A program made the translations under genes and the position numbers. Below, piece after piece: positions 1-12,944 of a stretch of 64,000 nucleotides of DNA. The DNA is from Reticulitermes lucifugus (taxonomy: Eukaryota > Arthropoda > Insecta > Blattodea > Rhinotermitidae), in the NCBI GenBank assembly GCA_026260175.1, contig JAKCWW010000029.1, positions 113,384-177,383 on the forward strand, written 5' to 3'. Positions within the stretch are counted from its first letter, which is position 1, and each line of letters begins with the position of its first letter. The notes beneath the pieces were generated by a model, which was not told the origin of the DNA, made no database searches, and was given only the letters and a program-made list of their open reading frames with translations.

Positions 1-65
1 AACCTCGACGAAACGAGGAGGCCCAGGCCCATATAGGGCTGTCGAGCCATAGAAAAATAAATAAC
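1..65 (+). mobile_element. SINE family A, 3' end only
   Basis: This is the 3' end of a tRNA-derived SINE whose body runs off the left edge. It has the family A ending seen again at 22855-22913: an 'aacctc..g.cgaggaggcccaggcc' block, then 'gggctgtcgagccatag' and an A-rich tail. SINEs are non-coding and move with the enzymes of a partner LINE. The head cannot be seen, so family membership rests on the 3' block alone. Confidence 0.6.
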
Positions 66-1067
66 AACTCCATCTGAAAATCAAGTTAACCTACCAGCTA
101 TTACGAGGTTTCTGAACGGATATTTTCTGTGTCAAACAGGCCTCGCTCTGAAGGAATTCCTGCAGACAGGGCTCGGTTTTTGAGCCGGCCTCTGAAACGT
201 CCTCACCTGGAGAAAGATATATTCAATTTGTCATTATTCTTCTTTACCGATTTGTTGCCTGACTGTTCAGACGTGACTACATAAGCAGGCCCTTCACCCT
301 TTCTTTTCTGCTTTGCAAGAACATCTCGCTGTTTATGAGTAACTTGTCTGTGACGGTAAGCTTAGTTAAATATTGTTTCATCACCCGGTTTCATGATAGT
401 CTCAGCTGGATTTGTAATTGTGCCATTAACCATATCTAACTGTCATTTATTTACACTCTGCATTGTAATGTCATTTTGTATATTATCTACATACATCCTC
501 CTATAACTGGATCACTAGTTTCTGGTTTATCGTTATATTTCATGCAAGTATCGGAGTTTCTTGTCTTTAATTAATGATTTATTTATGATCATTTAATTTG
601 CGACGTTCTGTCTACCTCAGCCAAATTAGAGCCAAATGGTATTATGTTTGGTGAATTTAGAACCAGAATATATTTGGCAGGAACCCTTCGAGAATTAATG
701 GTTTTACTATTTCGGCATTGAAGTAGAGCGTCTACGAAAGGCCACAGAACTTCAGTTACAGTAAGCACTGTCCCTTCTTCAGATTCAAATGCAGCTCCTT
801 CCAGTTATAAGCTTAGGTTTTCACTGCCTGAACTAATCTGTCCAGTAGAATTTACTGAATAATCCGTTATTTACAATAAATATTTTTGAGTATGTAATTT
901 AATCATCAATACTGACAGCATATATCTTACCTCATTCTCCATCCTCGACAATTATATTTCACCTCGTAGCTTTCCTGTTCACATGAGATTAAAAATTTGG
1001 CAATATGTAATAATAAGTTAACTGAGGATTCCTTTCTTCTGGGACATTACACTGCGTTAATGGGTAA
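66..1067. other. Unassigned AT-rich DNA
   Basis: No gene or clear repeat was recognised here. The only point of note is a pyrimidine-rich tract ending in 'ctttgcaag' at about 300-320, followed 36 bases later by 'gacg|gtaagc', which could mimic a tiny exon. See the findings. Confidence 0.5.
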
Positions 1068-1117
1068 AGGATTCCTGAAGTTTCGAGGCAAAGTGTTATC
1101 CTCATCTTCAAGAGTCG
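1068..1117 (-). ncRNA. Degenerate hammerhead-ribozyme-like core
   Basis: On the minus strand the order is TTGAAGA (canonical CTGANGA with its first base changed), a stem GAGG...CCTC around an 11-base loop, then GAAAC. This matches the order of the better cores at 49021 and 54640. The first C of the core is lost and no good helix III or helix I can be drawn, so it is probably a decayed copy. No inverted partner was found nearby. Confidence 0.35.
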
Positions 1118-1957
1118 ATAAGTATTACACCTACCGACCATTGAAGAAAAGTGCTTTACGCTGATTCGAAAAGTCGGGATTCAGATATCCATTACATCAG
1201 TGGCATATTCCAGAGGGACAGCTTCCTCAACTACACTGCTACTAAAACCTCCCAATTTGCAAGTTGTAAATGACTTTAACACCAGTTTTCATACTTTCCT
1301 GTTCTTCTACAACAGTCACCAGTCTGTGACATGGAGATAAGAACTGGTATGTAATTTTCTTCGAAAAATACTGCAAAATTAAAGGACTACAGTTTTCTCT
1401 AAATGCTGTTTAAAGCCAACAGGTGAAATTACATAGGTTATAAATCACTATTTCAATTATTTCCTGCCAACCTCTAAAAATATTGTTAAAAATCTCTGTA
1501 AGTTTTAATTAGGGAGTTACGGCTTGTTTCCTAGAGGCGGTTTGAGTAAATGTTTTAAAGGCTTCAACTTTTATGGTAACTCCGTTTGCTTACTCAGTGT
1601 AATTATATAAGGAATTGCATTATAGTCAGTTATGCAGGCCCAATCCTGGCTTTCATTTTACTTTTGGCTATTTACGCAGACTAGGTTTTGAGAAATAATT
1701 CCGGTTTTTCACAAACGTTTTGACTGATTTTCCATTTCTGCCTGCTGCTATTTCAGGATTGTAGTGAACGTAACTTACCGTGTAGCAATTTATGGCTCTT
1801 ACTTAAGATCTTTAATTACCCAAGTTTTAGCCTCTGTAGTGAATGGTGAAAATAGAGAAAATTTCAAACAATACCACTCATGAGGATGTATTTCCATTTT
1901 ACTCTCTATAACAAAATAAGAGTTAAGATGAACATATTGCTCTGCTGAGGAGATTTA
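1118..1957. other. Unassigned AT-rich DNA
   Basis: I recognise no gene, exon or repeat family here. Short open frames are of chance length. Confidence 0.5.
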
Positions 1958-2010
1958 CAGGTGAACCTGGGCTCGAACTCAAGATAGAGGCTAGTATTAG
2001 CATGTTGCCA
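1958..2010 (-). mobile_element. tRNA-like SINE head fragment
   Basis: Read on the minus strand, the segment has 'tgagttcgagcccag', close to the B box of RNA polymerase III promoters (GGTTCGANNCC). A purine and pyrimidine pattern about 35 bases upstream could be a worn A box. No cloverleaf can be closed, so it is not a tRNA gene. It is probably the head of an old SINE, and the body is not recognisable. Confidence 0.35.
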
Positions 2011-2550
2011 ATTCCAGGGCTTTTTGCTTTTTTATCTTTCACAAACAACCAGTACCCTTATTTAAAGTTCTACTTGATATATTACTTATTGAGCATATGT
2101 TTAATTTCTATGGAATAAATACTGAGGTATAGATATAGTTTATTACGAATATTTAATGAATTGTGTACCTAGCAAAACACTTTAAATTGTTTTACTTATT
2201 GGTGTTTCAAAAATAGCCTATATTTTCCTATTACCTCCTTACAGTGACTCAGTCATGCATCTCTTTTAAACCTCGGTGCCCTGTAATTGTTACGTGTGTA
2301 ACTTAGATTCCAAGAAGAAGTCCGTGGTTACGTAAATTCTAGAGTTTTAATACAAATGCTAACCTAGCGTTTAAATGCGAACTGCGCCAATAAAACACTG
2401 AAATTTTTACACTTTTTATTATTTTAATATGTTACTCTTATATGAACCGAGAGAAGTCACCGAAAAGTTTGGCTGTTAGAGAAAAATGATTGTTCTCTTC
2501 ATCACTACATCCATATCATTCCTGGAGTGCGATTAGCCTTATACCCAATG

Positions 2551-2690
2551 GGCACTGAAGACTTTCCTTCAGGAATAAAGCAGCCGAAACATAAGAGCTG
2601 ACCAGGCACTTCCTTAAAGTGCTGAGGTGAAGGCGTAGGGCTGTATCTCAAATTCCCATACGCCTTCACGGTCTGGCGCTTTAATACACA
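2551..2690 (+). repeat. Dispersed repeat piece with hairpins
   Basis: CTGAAGA at 2555-2561 is followed by a strong hairpin (CTTTCC/GGAA..AAG) and, at 2586-2590, GAAAC. That is the order of a hammerhead core, but an extra 'cagcc' separates the stem from GAAAC. About 40 bases downstream, GTGAAGGCGTA (2627-2637) and TACGCCTTCAC (2659-2669) form an 11-bp perfect inverted repeat. The 'acgccttc..gg.[tc]tggcg' block recurs at 48643-48690, so this is a dispersed element rather than unique DNA. Confidence 0.4.
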
Positions 2691-4186
2691 TACAGGAAGA
2701 GAAGACAGAATAAAGGAAGGATGACTTGCAGTTAAGTTATGCAGGTATTGGCATGATATGAAATATCAGCTTTGCTACCTACTGAATAAAGGCGACTGAC
2801 ACACAAATACAAGTGAGACAGTTAGTAGAATGTTGTATAGAGTTCTGGGCTCTCTTGTGCTACGCAGTAGCTTATGAGGGGTTCCAGCGTGTGGATGCAG
2901 CCCTCATGTGCCCCTAGAGAATTCGTTCCATTCCGACCAATCAGACAGCGCTCACACACAACCCACCCTCCTATTTTTAACATCCATGTCACCACCCACC
3001 ATTTTCATCGTCACCCTGCAACCGATAACCAATCACAGCTTTCGTCTCTGGCTGTACACGATTTGTGGTATATGTTATACTCCAGCTTCTAAACATTATT
3101 CTATAATTCTGCAACAGTTTGATGGTGGTATAAAAGGAAACACTGATTGTAGTTTGATGGGGGTATCATGTTACGCCATAATCTAAACACTGTTATTTAA
3201 CGATTTACTGACTTGCTTCAGTGCTGATGACGGTCAGCATTTTAATGACAAAATCATACAACTTGAACCAGTAAGCTTAAACAACATCAAGGGTACACAG
3301 TTCTACAAACTACAAAGAAGCAAATTTTGAATTTACGTCTTAAGTTACGTGCTCTTTTTAGACAATAATGTAATTATCGCAATAAATTAGCCATATTCTT
3401 CAGATTTCTAACGTTATGCCATAAGTTGTTTTCAGTTCAGAAGTAATTCTAAAATAATTATTTCCTCCGAAAATGGGCAGGAGTCTTGGACACGCATGGT
3501 GAGGTTAAATTCATGCAGCAAAGTCTTTCCTGCGAATGGAAAGACTTCCAGTTAATTAACAAATTAATTTTATGGAAATCGAATTTTTATTAACTATCGA
3601 TCAATAAGAATAAATTGTGTTTGTCCATGTTCTTATTAAGCAATAATTGCCTGCGAAAACAATCGAATGTTATTCATTAAAATGGAATTTTTATTACCAT
3701 ATTTACCGCAGCTTCTTTTTAACCTCTTTCCGAGTTACCTACATCCAGTTCACATGCTGTTTCTTTAAAATCCACCACACTATTCTTTTCCTATGTTCTG
3801 TAAGGTTTTCCAGGTAATCTCTACCATTTAGGTTTTGCACAATTCAATAGCCTAATACTCTTAAACACAAATTTAGACTAAGGAAATAAATGATTGGAAT
3901 GTTTGAAAGGGTGAATAAAAGTCATATCCACAGGAAATTTCAGATTACAGTCATAAGCGAAAAATCAACACTGCAAGATCAATCAAAATTTGGCCGATTA
4001 AAGGATTTGATTGGACATAAGGAGTCACTATGTCTCAATACTTACCTCAGTGTGTAGAAAGCGCGATCTGCAGAAACATAGGCGTCCGAGAGGCCTAAAT
4101 ACAGGATCAGGAAGAAATAGCCAGGCTATCCGCAAGGACTGGGGGGGGGAGTATCTTAACCATTTTTGTTTTCTTATTAAAATTAG
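2691..4186. other. Unassigned DNA
   Basis: No gene was recognised. Overlapping short frames at 2874-3186 lie in a slightly C-rich stretch with no family resemblance, splice sites or start context that would support coding. Confidence 0.5.
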
Positions 4187-4395
4187 GAGGATTCGGGAAC
4201 ACTGGTTGGAAGGGTCAGGTTTTGAACCCCGGTTGGGAAAAGGAGTTTTCTCTTTTCCACATCCGTTCTGACCGACCCACGGACCCACTCAGCCTTCTGT
4301 GTAATAGGTTTCGGGGCACTTTTCCGGGAATAAAGCGGCTGGGGTGTGGCTTTGACCACCCACGCCCTTCTACTCGTACAGCCGAACGAAGTAAA
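4187..4395 (+). mobile_element. SINE family B
   Basis: This is a tRNA-derived SINE. A B-box-like 'ggttttgaacccc' near 4218 marks the head. It is followed by the family B body: 'gagttttctctt', 'ttccggga.taaagcggc', and 'ggctttgaccacccacgccc', which in better copies reads 'gaggttgaccactcacctcc'. The far 3' block (the 'ccatgaaggc' region of other copies) is missing, so the copy is 3'-truncated or diverged. Short open frames on both strands over it are shadows of the SINE. Confidence 0.65.
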
Positions 4396-7300
4396 CATAA
4401 GTAGAAACTTACCTCTACTCCTCCTCTGTGCTAGTCATGGCATATTACGGGGTGAACTTTACCTTTAACTACTACAAGTCAGAAGAAAAAATATTTTATT
4501 GAATGTTCATATTTTACAAAACCTGTATATGTGGAATAAGGTTGAAAAACAGTATTTGTCAATCAGAGGTCTACCAGTTTTGCTTATGGTATCATCGGGT
4601 TGATTAGGTGCTGTTCAGTGAAGATAACATTGTTTTTCTTGGTGAGGATCTAATTTAAAATGTATTGCCATTGTTTTTCAACGATATTGATACCAACAAG
4701 TTTTTAGTATATTAAGTACCTTTCTTCTTTGAAATTATTCCAAGCTTAAACGTTGCACTTGTTGTGCCTTTTGTTTCTGCGGGTTGAGATAATTTTGGAG
4801 AGGTGCTGTGCAGAATTAGTGAGATTTTGTGAGCAGTCTGCTTTACAAGAATGCTTGAGAATCACTGCAGGTAATCTGACTGCTGCGGTTAGATATATTA
4901 TTATTATTATTATTATTTTAATGATTATAATAACACATACATTACTCTTTATTCGACTGAAAAGTTTATTAGACCTTAAACCCAGTAAAGTTAAAAGAAG
5001 GGAATATTTATTTCTAAAATCTTACAAAAATTAGTGCAGTTATCTCACAGGGCAATAAGTTAGTAATTTTGAGACACCCACCGTTTTAACACAGATACAC
5101 AGGCGTAGGTCTGTCGTAGGCAAGATTGTCCACGACTACCGCTAACAAATATCCCAGTAATATGTTATGATCTTAAAATGAAAGCAGCCCTCTCGACTGC
5201 CATAGAAGGTTCAATTGCGCAGGTTGTTATGTGTTGACATGATAATTCAATCATAAAGCTACGGTGGATTTTCAAACAGGGGAAAGCCATTAGTTTGCCA
5301 CGCACAATACCGTTCTAATGGACTTAACTCCGTGTATTGCCGGCTAACAGAGAGTGGGCCCGTACGTGAATGACTGGGCATGTTATAATGACCATAGTTG
5401 GAAGGAAACTGAATTCATCATTCTGACGTCATCCATCTATTATGTCGTATGTTATATTCCCATGGAAATTCCTTGTTACAGCACTAAACAGGCAAGATTC
5501 GTTGCAACATGTACATGGTTTTGCAAGGAAATGTGCATTTAGTTTCATTTAATAATCCATTTGTACGTCTGTCTTGACATTTTGCACGAAATGGTGTAAT
5601 CATTTGTACAGCCATTTACTTCTACCTTCCTTTTATCAGAGGGGCAAAACATGTTTAATTTTCACACATACACAAGGACAATACATATCTTGCCTGAACA
5701 TGTAAATTAGGAACATTAAAAACATAATTTATTGAGATTATCACAGACATACTCGTCATTAAAGTCTCCATTTTTATATTCTGTTTTTTGATAAATTATA
5801 GGTAAAGAGATTCGTACATTTCTTCAACACCTAAGTTGTTCCTATAATAACAAATATAAATATACAAACCTAACATTTTATATTTCCGAAATTTCTTCTT
5901 CTGCTTTTCTTCCTTCTAAATAATAATAATAATAATTCAATTCAATTCTAGTTTATTAATGTGCCGAATCAACAGCCAGAAGGCCAATTACAGAAACAGT
6001 ACAACATACAAACATAAATAACAAAGGACAATATACAAAACAAAAATAAAACAAACACAACCAAAACAAATAAATAAACAAATAATAGTAATAATAATAA
6101 TAATAATAGCACAACTGCCCATATTATCATTTATTTCTTCTCTTGTTATTGTTCTTCTTAAAATTAATAATTCCAGAGGGCATTATCTCAATGTCCTACT
6201 TCTTGCCAATATTTCCAAAAATAAATTCAGTTCTTCATTCTTGCTAATGTTACTCTCCATATACTTACTAGGTTATTCAGAGTAGTTGTGTCTTTAAGAT
6301 TTAAGATCACGCAAATATTAATTACTCAGCCACACGTCTTTTGGCAGCTAACGTACGCAGACACTATATAATGTCCTCATACTGAACACTAATTTCATTT
6401 CATTGACGTAATTAAGTCTGTTTGCAATAAATTGCTTAATATTTAGACTGCAATATTTTTTTTAGAATTTTGTCACATTCAAGCCTTATATCACTTTGTT
6501 TCCATTACGCAACATGTTGTATTTGAGACTGTCAAGGCGCTGTCCATGGAGATTTTCCTCCTTTAATATGTGATGTCACAGTGTTAGGCATAATAATCCT
6601 GAAGAAAAGTGTCTTTATTTGGCATATATTTTTATAAGTTATTATTGTGACGATTCATATGTTTTCCAAATAAATCTAACGCTAATTTTTATTATCATTA
6701 ATTCTCTTTATAAATGCACAATCCTTTATAAGAATTAGAATTATACTCGGCTAATCAATAATTTCCCCCATTTCATGGAAATGTTTCTTTCACAAAAAAT
6801 GTACTCTTATTGCACGCAAAATAATAGAGTTTATTAGACATAGAGGATACTAAAGACATCAGACTTCACATTAAGATTATCCCTTTCTACTCTGAAGAGG
6901 GGGGCAGTGAAATGCTTTCATTAGCACTGTATTCGTTACGAACTTGACAAATATTATTTTTATTACGAGACACAGATATTTAAAACTTGATCTACTCAAA
7001 GTGCGTTTCACTGGAAAAATGTAAACTTTCATAACGACATATTTTAACTTCCATTTTTACAATAAATCAAAAAAGTTCTTCAGAATACAAATGTTTCTTC
7101 CACCTCTAATAAAAACAAAGGAAGTTAAGGCATTAAATAAATAACTGGAGCTTGCGTATTGGTTTCTGCATAGAGTCCAAAGTCCGAGGACAGATTATTC
7201 TAAAACCTTTCGTTTTTTCGTCAGTATCTCTAGAAAATTCCCGCGATCATATCCCAAATTTTCGCCATCATTTCCTTCCTTACCCTGTTCATTCTTCATT

Positions 7301-8733
7301 AATTTTCCCACAGTTCGACACTATGTACTCTGAGAGAGCTACGTAGTCTTTGAATCACGAATAAAACGCCAAAAAATAAATAAAATTCCTACATGTACTT
7401 ATAAGAATATTTCAAAATTTACATTCCTTGTTTCGCTTTTAAAAATATTTTAAAAATATTCATTACCTGTACTTATGGAAATTAGAGTAGGTAATATGCA
7501 GTTTCATATAGAAATGTCAATAATAGGCCAAGTCTCATTTAAATTACAGTCCGAGGACTAATATTTCTTTACCACAGTTGTTTGAATCCGAGAATTTTCA
7601 ATAACGAAACAACGTAACGAATATAAAATAAGAAATATACCTCTTTTCAGAAGCATTTATCGTGCAAAACGTGCCTCAGCATTAAAGGCGGTGATATAGG
7701 CTTCAGATCGTAACAGTCTGCAAATGAATATTTATGCAAAAGCTCAACTACTGATATAATACACGTTTCAGGCCTACTTGTTTTCCATTCCACGCAGTGT
7801 TAATGTTTCTCACTCATGCTTCGTCTTGCACGCTATACGGGCTGCTTTGTATGAAACTTGGCGATGTAATACTTGAATATAGGGAACTAGCGGTCTGCTG
7901 AGTTAGCAGAAGTGAACAACGAGCAACGGGGGCCGAGTGAGGCACAACGTAGTCTTTATTATTACATATTTATTTTAAGTAATGGACTTCCGTTTTATGA
8001 ATTTATTAAATAAAGTGCATAAAATAGATAAGTTATGAGGAGACAGCATCAGTTCGACCTATGCTGGTCACATAGACATGGAGTTTATAAATGAATTTGC
8101 ATTGTGAATTTAACTTTACTAACGTATTGATTAAATGTGCGTAGTACAAGGAATATTACAGAGTTCATATCTCACTTAAAGCCGTTTCCTTTAAGAATAT
8201 GATGTATTTGGGTGTAGCATATAACATGGGCCTTTTTAACATCTACAAATTTTGTCTGAATACTTTGCCAGAATGAAGAATTTAAAAAAAGCAAAGAAAA
8301 TGTCTGATTCTAGGTTGTCACTATGTATAGCTCTGCTGTAATATATTTATGTGTAGTGCAAAATGTAAAGGACCTCCTCACATTATTTATGTTTTTGAGT
8401 GTAAATAACATGTACACATTAAAATAACAACGGATTTTGACTGCTTAAATTTTATTTAAAAATTATTGAAAACTGGTACGATTCAAAACATACTTCTATA
8501 AAGAATTATGTATCAATTAAGTACATAAATGTTCGTTGTGTAATTTTTGATTTAGTATGCCGACCGGTATAAAAGTCATATATTATAATAGTAATCCTGC
8601 GTATTTGAAGTACTTTATAGACCCAAAAATTTAAGTAATTAATATTATGTTGAATTATAAGAAGAAGAAATAAATTATATTTTAATAAATTTTGACCTTC
8701 CAAAAAATTGCTTTGATTTGTTTGTTGTTTTAG
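4396..8733. other. Unassigned AT-rich DNA with simple repeats
   Basis: No gene is recognisable in this 4.3 kb. It holds an (ATT)n tract at 4896-4918, an (ATA)n tract near 5920-5935, and A-rich DNA with (AAT)n at about 6055-6110. Frames at 4753, 5354, 7152 and 8506 are short, low-complexity or AT-driven, with no family signature. Confidence 0.5.
4896..4918. repeat. (ATT)n microsatellite
   Basis: About seven perfect trinucleotide copies, continuing into imperfect AT-rich sequence. Confidence 0.9.
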
Positions 8734-8830
8734 GAAAATTTACCAAATTCAACGTTGTGTGTCGTCAGATGTGAAAATGAACGTTGAATTGTACGGGGTA
8801 GAGAGGGAAGGGTTGTCTTTGTATTTTAAG
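8734..8830 (+). CDS. Candidate 97-bp exon of an unknown gene
   Basis: The segment is bounded by a pyrimidine-rich acceptor ('ttgtttgttgttttag') and a near-consensus donor ('aag|gtaagc'). One frame is open across all 97 bases. It contains an ATG at 8777 in fair context (gtgaaaATGa), after which 18 codons read MNVELYGVEREGLSLYFK and end in phase 0 at the donor. Reading through the donor meets a stop after 9 codons, so splicing would be needed. It could be an internal exon, or a first coding exon with 5' UTR. I do not recognise the peptide, and chance exon-like segments are expected in 64 kb, so this is a weak call. Confidence 0.22.
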
Positions 8831-11644
8831 GTAAGCTTATTATCCTTGTATTTGTAACGAGAAATTTATGAAATTTTCAGACGGAAAAATTTCTCACTAA
8901 CCGGAATTCTAAAGCCATGCATGCTGCTAAGCTAACTTATTCTGTTTATTATTTCAGAAAATTGTTAATATCCTATATTTGTGCAGCTAACAGTCCTTTT
9001 CTTTGCCAAAAGTTTTCCTTTCTTTTAGAGAACCCTAACTTTTATTACCGTAATTATTATAGCTCTCAACTGATGATTATCCTGAGCCAGAGGAATCCAA
9101 TCAACACCATCATGACCTTTTTTCTTCAATCAGATTTATTATTATCCCTTCATTTAACACGAATAAATGCCCATGGCCTTAAAATTTAGAATACGCGTCT
9201 CAGTAAAATTTATAGAATTGCTGATATTCCTGGTCGAAAGTTAGAATTTAATACACATCTGTTGAGTAGCTTTTGGGCAGCCCTCGAAGTGATTACCGCC
9301 TCATTTATATACGAGACCAGCTGTGCCGCAGAGTTGCGGCGTCATGCCGTGACTGTGACGGACAGTGCACAGGACGGAATGAAATTTCAGCGCCAATTTT
9401 TCCTGCGGTTTATCGTTTGCAGTAGCGACGGTGGGCTACCGTAACCTTATGCATGGAATAGATCAGAGAACTCCTGATGCAGGCAACTGAAAAGATGTTT
9501 TTAATTTTTTGTTTACTAGCAGCACTTTTCTTTTATGATAAATCACAAAAACACTGGGCCCTTTAGAATTCAGAAATATGTGCACAGTTAAAGACTATAA
9601 GCCATAAAGCTCATTGATCGATCCTAGCAAATTTCTATTGTACATTTAAACCAATTGCGTCGCAACGTCTTAACTTAAGGTGCCTGAAAACTTTATTGAC
9701 TGTATAAAGATTAAAAGAAGATAGGCAGTGTACGTTTAAGGCAACACTGTGGAGCGTTTGAATAACCATTCTTGCAGTGGAAATGCAACAATGCATTCTG
9801 TGTGTGTTGTTGAACACATTAAACACATGGTACATAAAAAAAGAGAATAATTATTTGTTCATGACCTCCTTAGACGTGCAATTTGACTAAACAGAACGTA
9901 TTAACAGTCGTTGCGGTATTTCAAAATTTTTGTTTCTCTTGCGTTAAAACATTTTACGAGATCAGACGGAATTAATCAATTATGAAGCAGTAAGTATTAA
10001 ATATTATGAGAGCGTGTCAGTGCTCTTGCCTTAGTTAACCAGAATGCATGTCTCATCTTTTCTGCGCCACATTCTACTGTCGTCTGCGGCTAGTCTGGCT
10101 GTACCACATTTTTCCGCATTATCTCACAAACCGCACGATTTCCGGAAAACATTTTTTGAACATAAAAGAGTGTTTCTACTTTCTCTACAACTCGGTCTGA
10201 AATATTTACCACTTTAAGGAGAATTGAGCGAGATATTATTATAAGAGCGAATACGTCTTCATGTAACGTAACCGTTACCCGTTATTCTTGTCAGATTTTA
10301 ATGAAACTTGAATTTTCTCGAGAGATTTTCAGAAAATCCTAACAAATTTCGTGATGTCCGCTTTCGCTTTGACTGATAGGTTTGGACTTTTGCTTTTAAC
10401 AGATTTATGTACCTTATAATTAAGCATTTTGTATGACAGGTGACAGTACACTTGAGTTATTTAGTTTAACACATAGGCTAACCACATAAAACATTACAAC
10501 AATACAACACAATTTCCAAATCTCGAAGAAATTTTTTTAAATTTAAATGTAATATCCGCATTGGTATTACATATAAAGACCTACATGAGGATATATGTTT
10601 CAATTTTCATTTCACTTCAAACGCTCTTCAAATCATAAAAATAACTCTGTAAAAAAGCATAAACACGTATGACTTCCTGTCTCTATTTTCAATACAAGAA
10701 TGGGAAATACTTAACAGGCGACAGAAGCCCGCTCCGTCGGTTTGCAGCAACAATGACAGTTTCCTGTGGGCGAATTGATGGACATACCAGAAACGAAAGG
10801 AAAGTCCGCCCTATGGAACGAAAGAACAAGAGAAAATGAGGAAGGAGCACTGCAGAATTGGTTAGATGATGGAAGGCAAAGTGAAAGAGTAAAGCATTCC
10901 TTATTATTTGTATTTTTCTTTTCAATCATTTTTTTTATTTCTTTTATTTTTCTTTCTTTGAGAATGTTGCATGGAAGGAGGGCTGCTATGGAGGGGTTGA
11001 AGGGGAGAATGGAAGTTTGTGTGTGTTTGAAGAGAGCGAACTTGCGTTCGCCCCTTCACTCTTTGCCTGGAATAGGACAAATGAGAGCAAAAATGTTTTT
11101 AGTCTGGTTTTAACGACGACGATATATAAACATTATATCTGAGGATCAAAGTAGAAAAATTAAAGCGATACTGAAAACAAATACATAAATTTCTCAGTTA
11201 TTTAAAACGAAATTACAATACGTGTTATTTTCTGTCGGTATTTCCAATGTGAGCAGAGAGTGTAATTTTTGGATTAAGACGGAATACACCCTATTAAACA
11301 TAGGTCTGTTTCATTCTCAGTCCTTCAGTTTTGTGCATATTGATGTGCATCTCTGGAACTAACCGTATTCAAATACTAATAATGATACTAATACTCCTAC
11401 ATAAAAGTAATTATAATGTTTTTATTATTGGCTCTACAGTCCTGCATGTAAGTGACTGAATTTAACTGACTTATCAAAATCACGTGATTCCGGTATTCGC
11501 GATGTGTAAAGTATGCAGAATAAAATACCGATCTATCTCACGATTTCATTTTAGAGTTTCTCTCGGTTCATGAATATGCACGAATCATGCACAGTGGCCT
11601 TGGCAAAATATGTTCCTATTCAAATTAGTCCTACCACATATCCA
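8831..11644. other. Unassigned DNA, CpG-richer patch near 9.3 kb
   Basis: No gene is recognised. 9280-9440 is richer in C, G and CpG than its surroundings and keeps a 60-codon frame without family resemblance. Overlapping frames on both strands at 10689-11113 lie in a purine-rich stretch (runs of gaaag and ggaag) and look compositional rather than coding. Confidence 0.5.
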
Positions 11645-11890
11645 AAGTGGCAGCCTGTTTAGTGACAAGGCTGTGGGCTGGACGAATTGGGACTTGATTC
11701 CCAACAGGGGCATGACAATGTTTCTTCTGCAAAAGGCTCAGATCGGGACTGAAGAACACACGACTTTCTATTAAATTTGCAGCGGGAGGTTTTTCTCCTG
11801 GGGTAAGTCGGATGGAGCGTGAAGCTGGTCTCTCCCATCCATTGCTGAGGTTATAAACTATTCCTCTACTCCACCGATTAGCAGTAATGG
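11645..11890 (+). mobile_element. SINE family B, diverged
   Basis: A tRNA-like head has an A-box-like 'gtggcagcctgtttagtg' and a B-box-like 'gggacttgattccc'. The body keeps family B landmarks: 'ttctcctggggtaagtcggatggagcgtgaagctgg' corresponds to the 'cgggcgtaaag..gcgtgaggttga' block, followed by 'cccatccattgctgaggtt'. Many substitutions suggest an old copy. Confidence 0.5.
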
Positions 11891-12156
11891 TGTAAAAAAG
11901 GACAAATTTACTTAAAAATATACAAAATAATTATTATCCTAGCACAAATTTTGAAATAGGACAGAGCCGTGAATTAATTGGTGACGTGTTGAACTATTAG
12001 AACCCTACAATTCAGTATATTGGCGTGTGTGTCTGTGATTTTGTTGAAAAGATATATGAAACTCTGATTCTTTAAGTCTGGACAATCTGAATTATCTGCT
12101 ACTAAGTAGTAAGATTTTTTGGTCTCTTAGGCGATAAGCACACATATTAACTTGTT

Positions 12157-12179
12157 ATGTCTGTCTGTCTGTCTGTCTC
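12157..12179. repeat. (TGTC)n microsatellite
   Basis: Five to six tandem copies of the tetranucleotide. Confidence 0.85.
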
Positions 12180-12944
12180 GCATCTGCATGCTACAGCTCC
12201 AAAACCACAGAAAGAATTTTCAAGAAATTTGACAAATGAGAATTTTACTAACATCAAGTAACACGTTCCAATTTTTTTTAATGGGGCAAAATAGCGGATA
12301 TTTTATGTGAATATCTACGTTTGTTTCACTTCAAAAGCAAAAGTATCTAGAGATTCACCCTCTTTACATTTAACGGCAGAATTAAAATTAAGAAATATAA
12401 ATGTAGATACAAAATTTCTCCAGGTGTTCCACATTTTATTGTAACGTTTATAAATGTGTTACTAATGTTATACAGATTTCCTCTATTGATAAGCTCAGTC
12501 CTTCATGCTCTTCTTCTGATAAAATAATAGCGGTATAGATGAAAATTATTGTTACCCTTTGTATGAGATTACAATTTTTGGAAGTCTCGAATTTTATGTT
12601 AATTTTAAATTGTGAGACTCCAGATTTATTTCTAATTAAGAGAAATGTTATTAATCATGGGAAAGACACAAAAATATTCCGTAATGCTCAAAACCTTTTC
12701 TAACCACCCAGTAATCATAGGTTACTTGCAATTATAGGAAACTAAAGGCAAAACAAATAAACTCGCAATCTGCACAGTTTTTCTACAATTCTGCAGATAA
12801 AAAGTCAATAAAGGAGGTATTTAAAATGGCATATTCCTTATTTTATTCCATTTACTTACATGAAATCCTAACGCTTGTTAACTTGTCGTTGTCATCATAT
12901 AGGCCTAATTATTCTTTACGTATTTTACAGGCGTAGTTTTTAGT

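Noticed and set aside
3222-3242. 'gctgatgacggtcagc' as a hammerhead core
   Set aside because: The stem closes on CTGATGA itself and no GAAA follows.
10689-11113. Overlapping 72-115 codon frames on both strands
   Set aside because: The sequence is purine-rich on one strand, which keeps several frames open by composition. No domain, splice site or codon pattern supports a gene.
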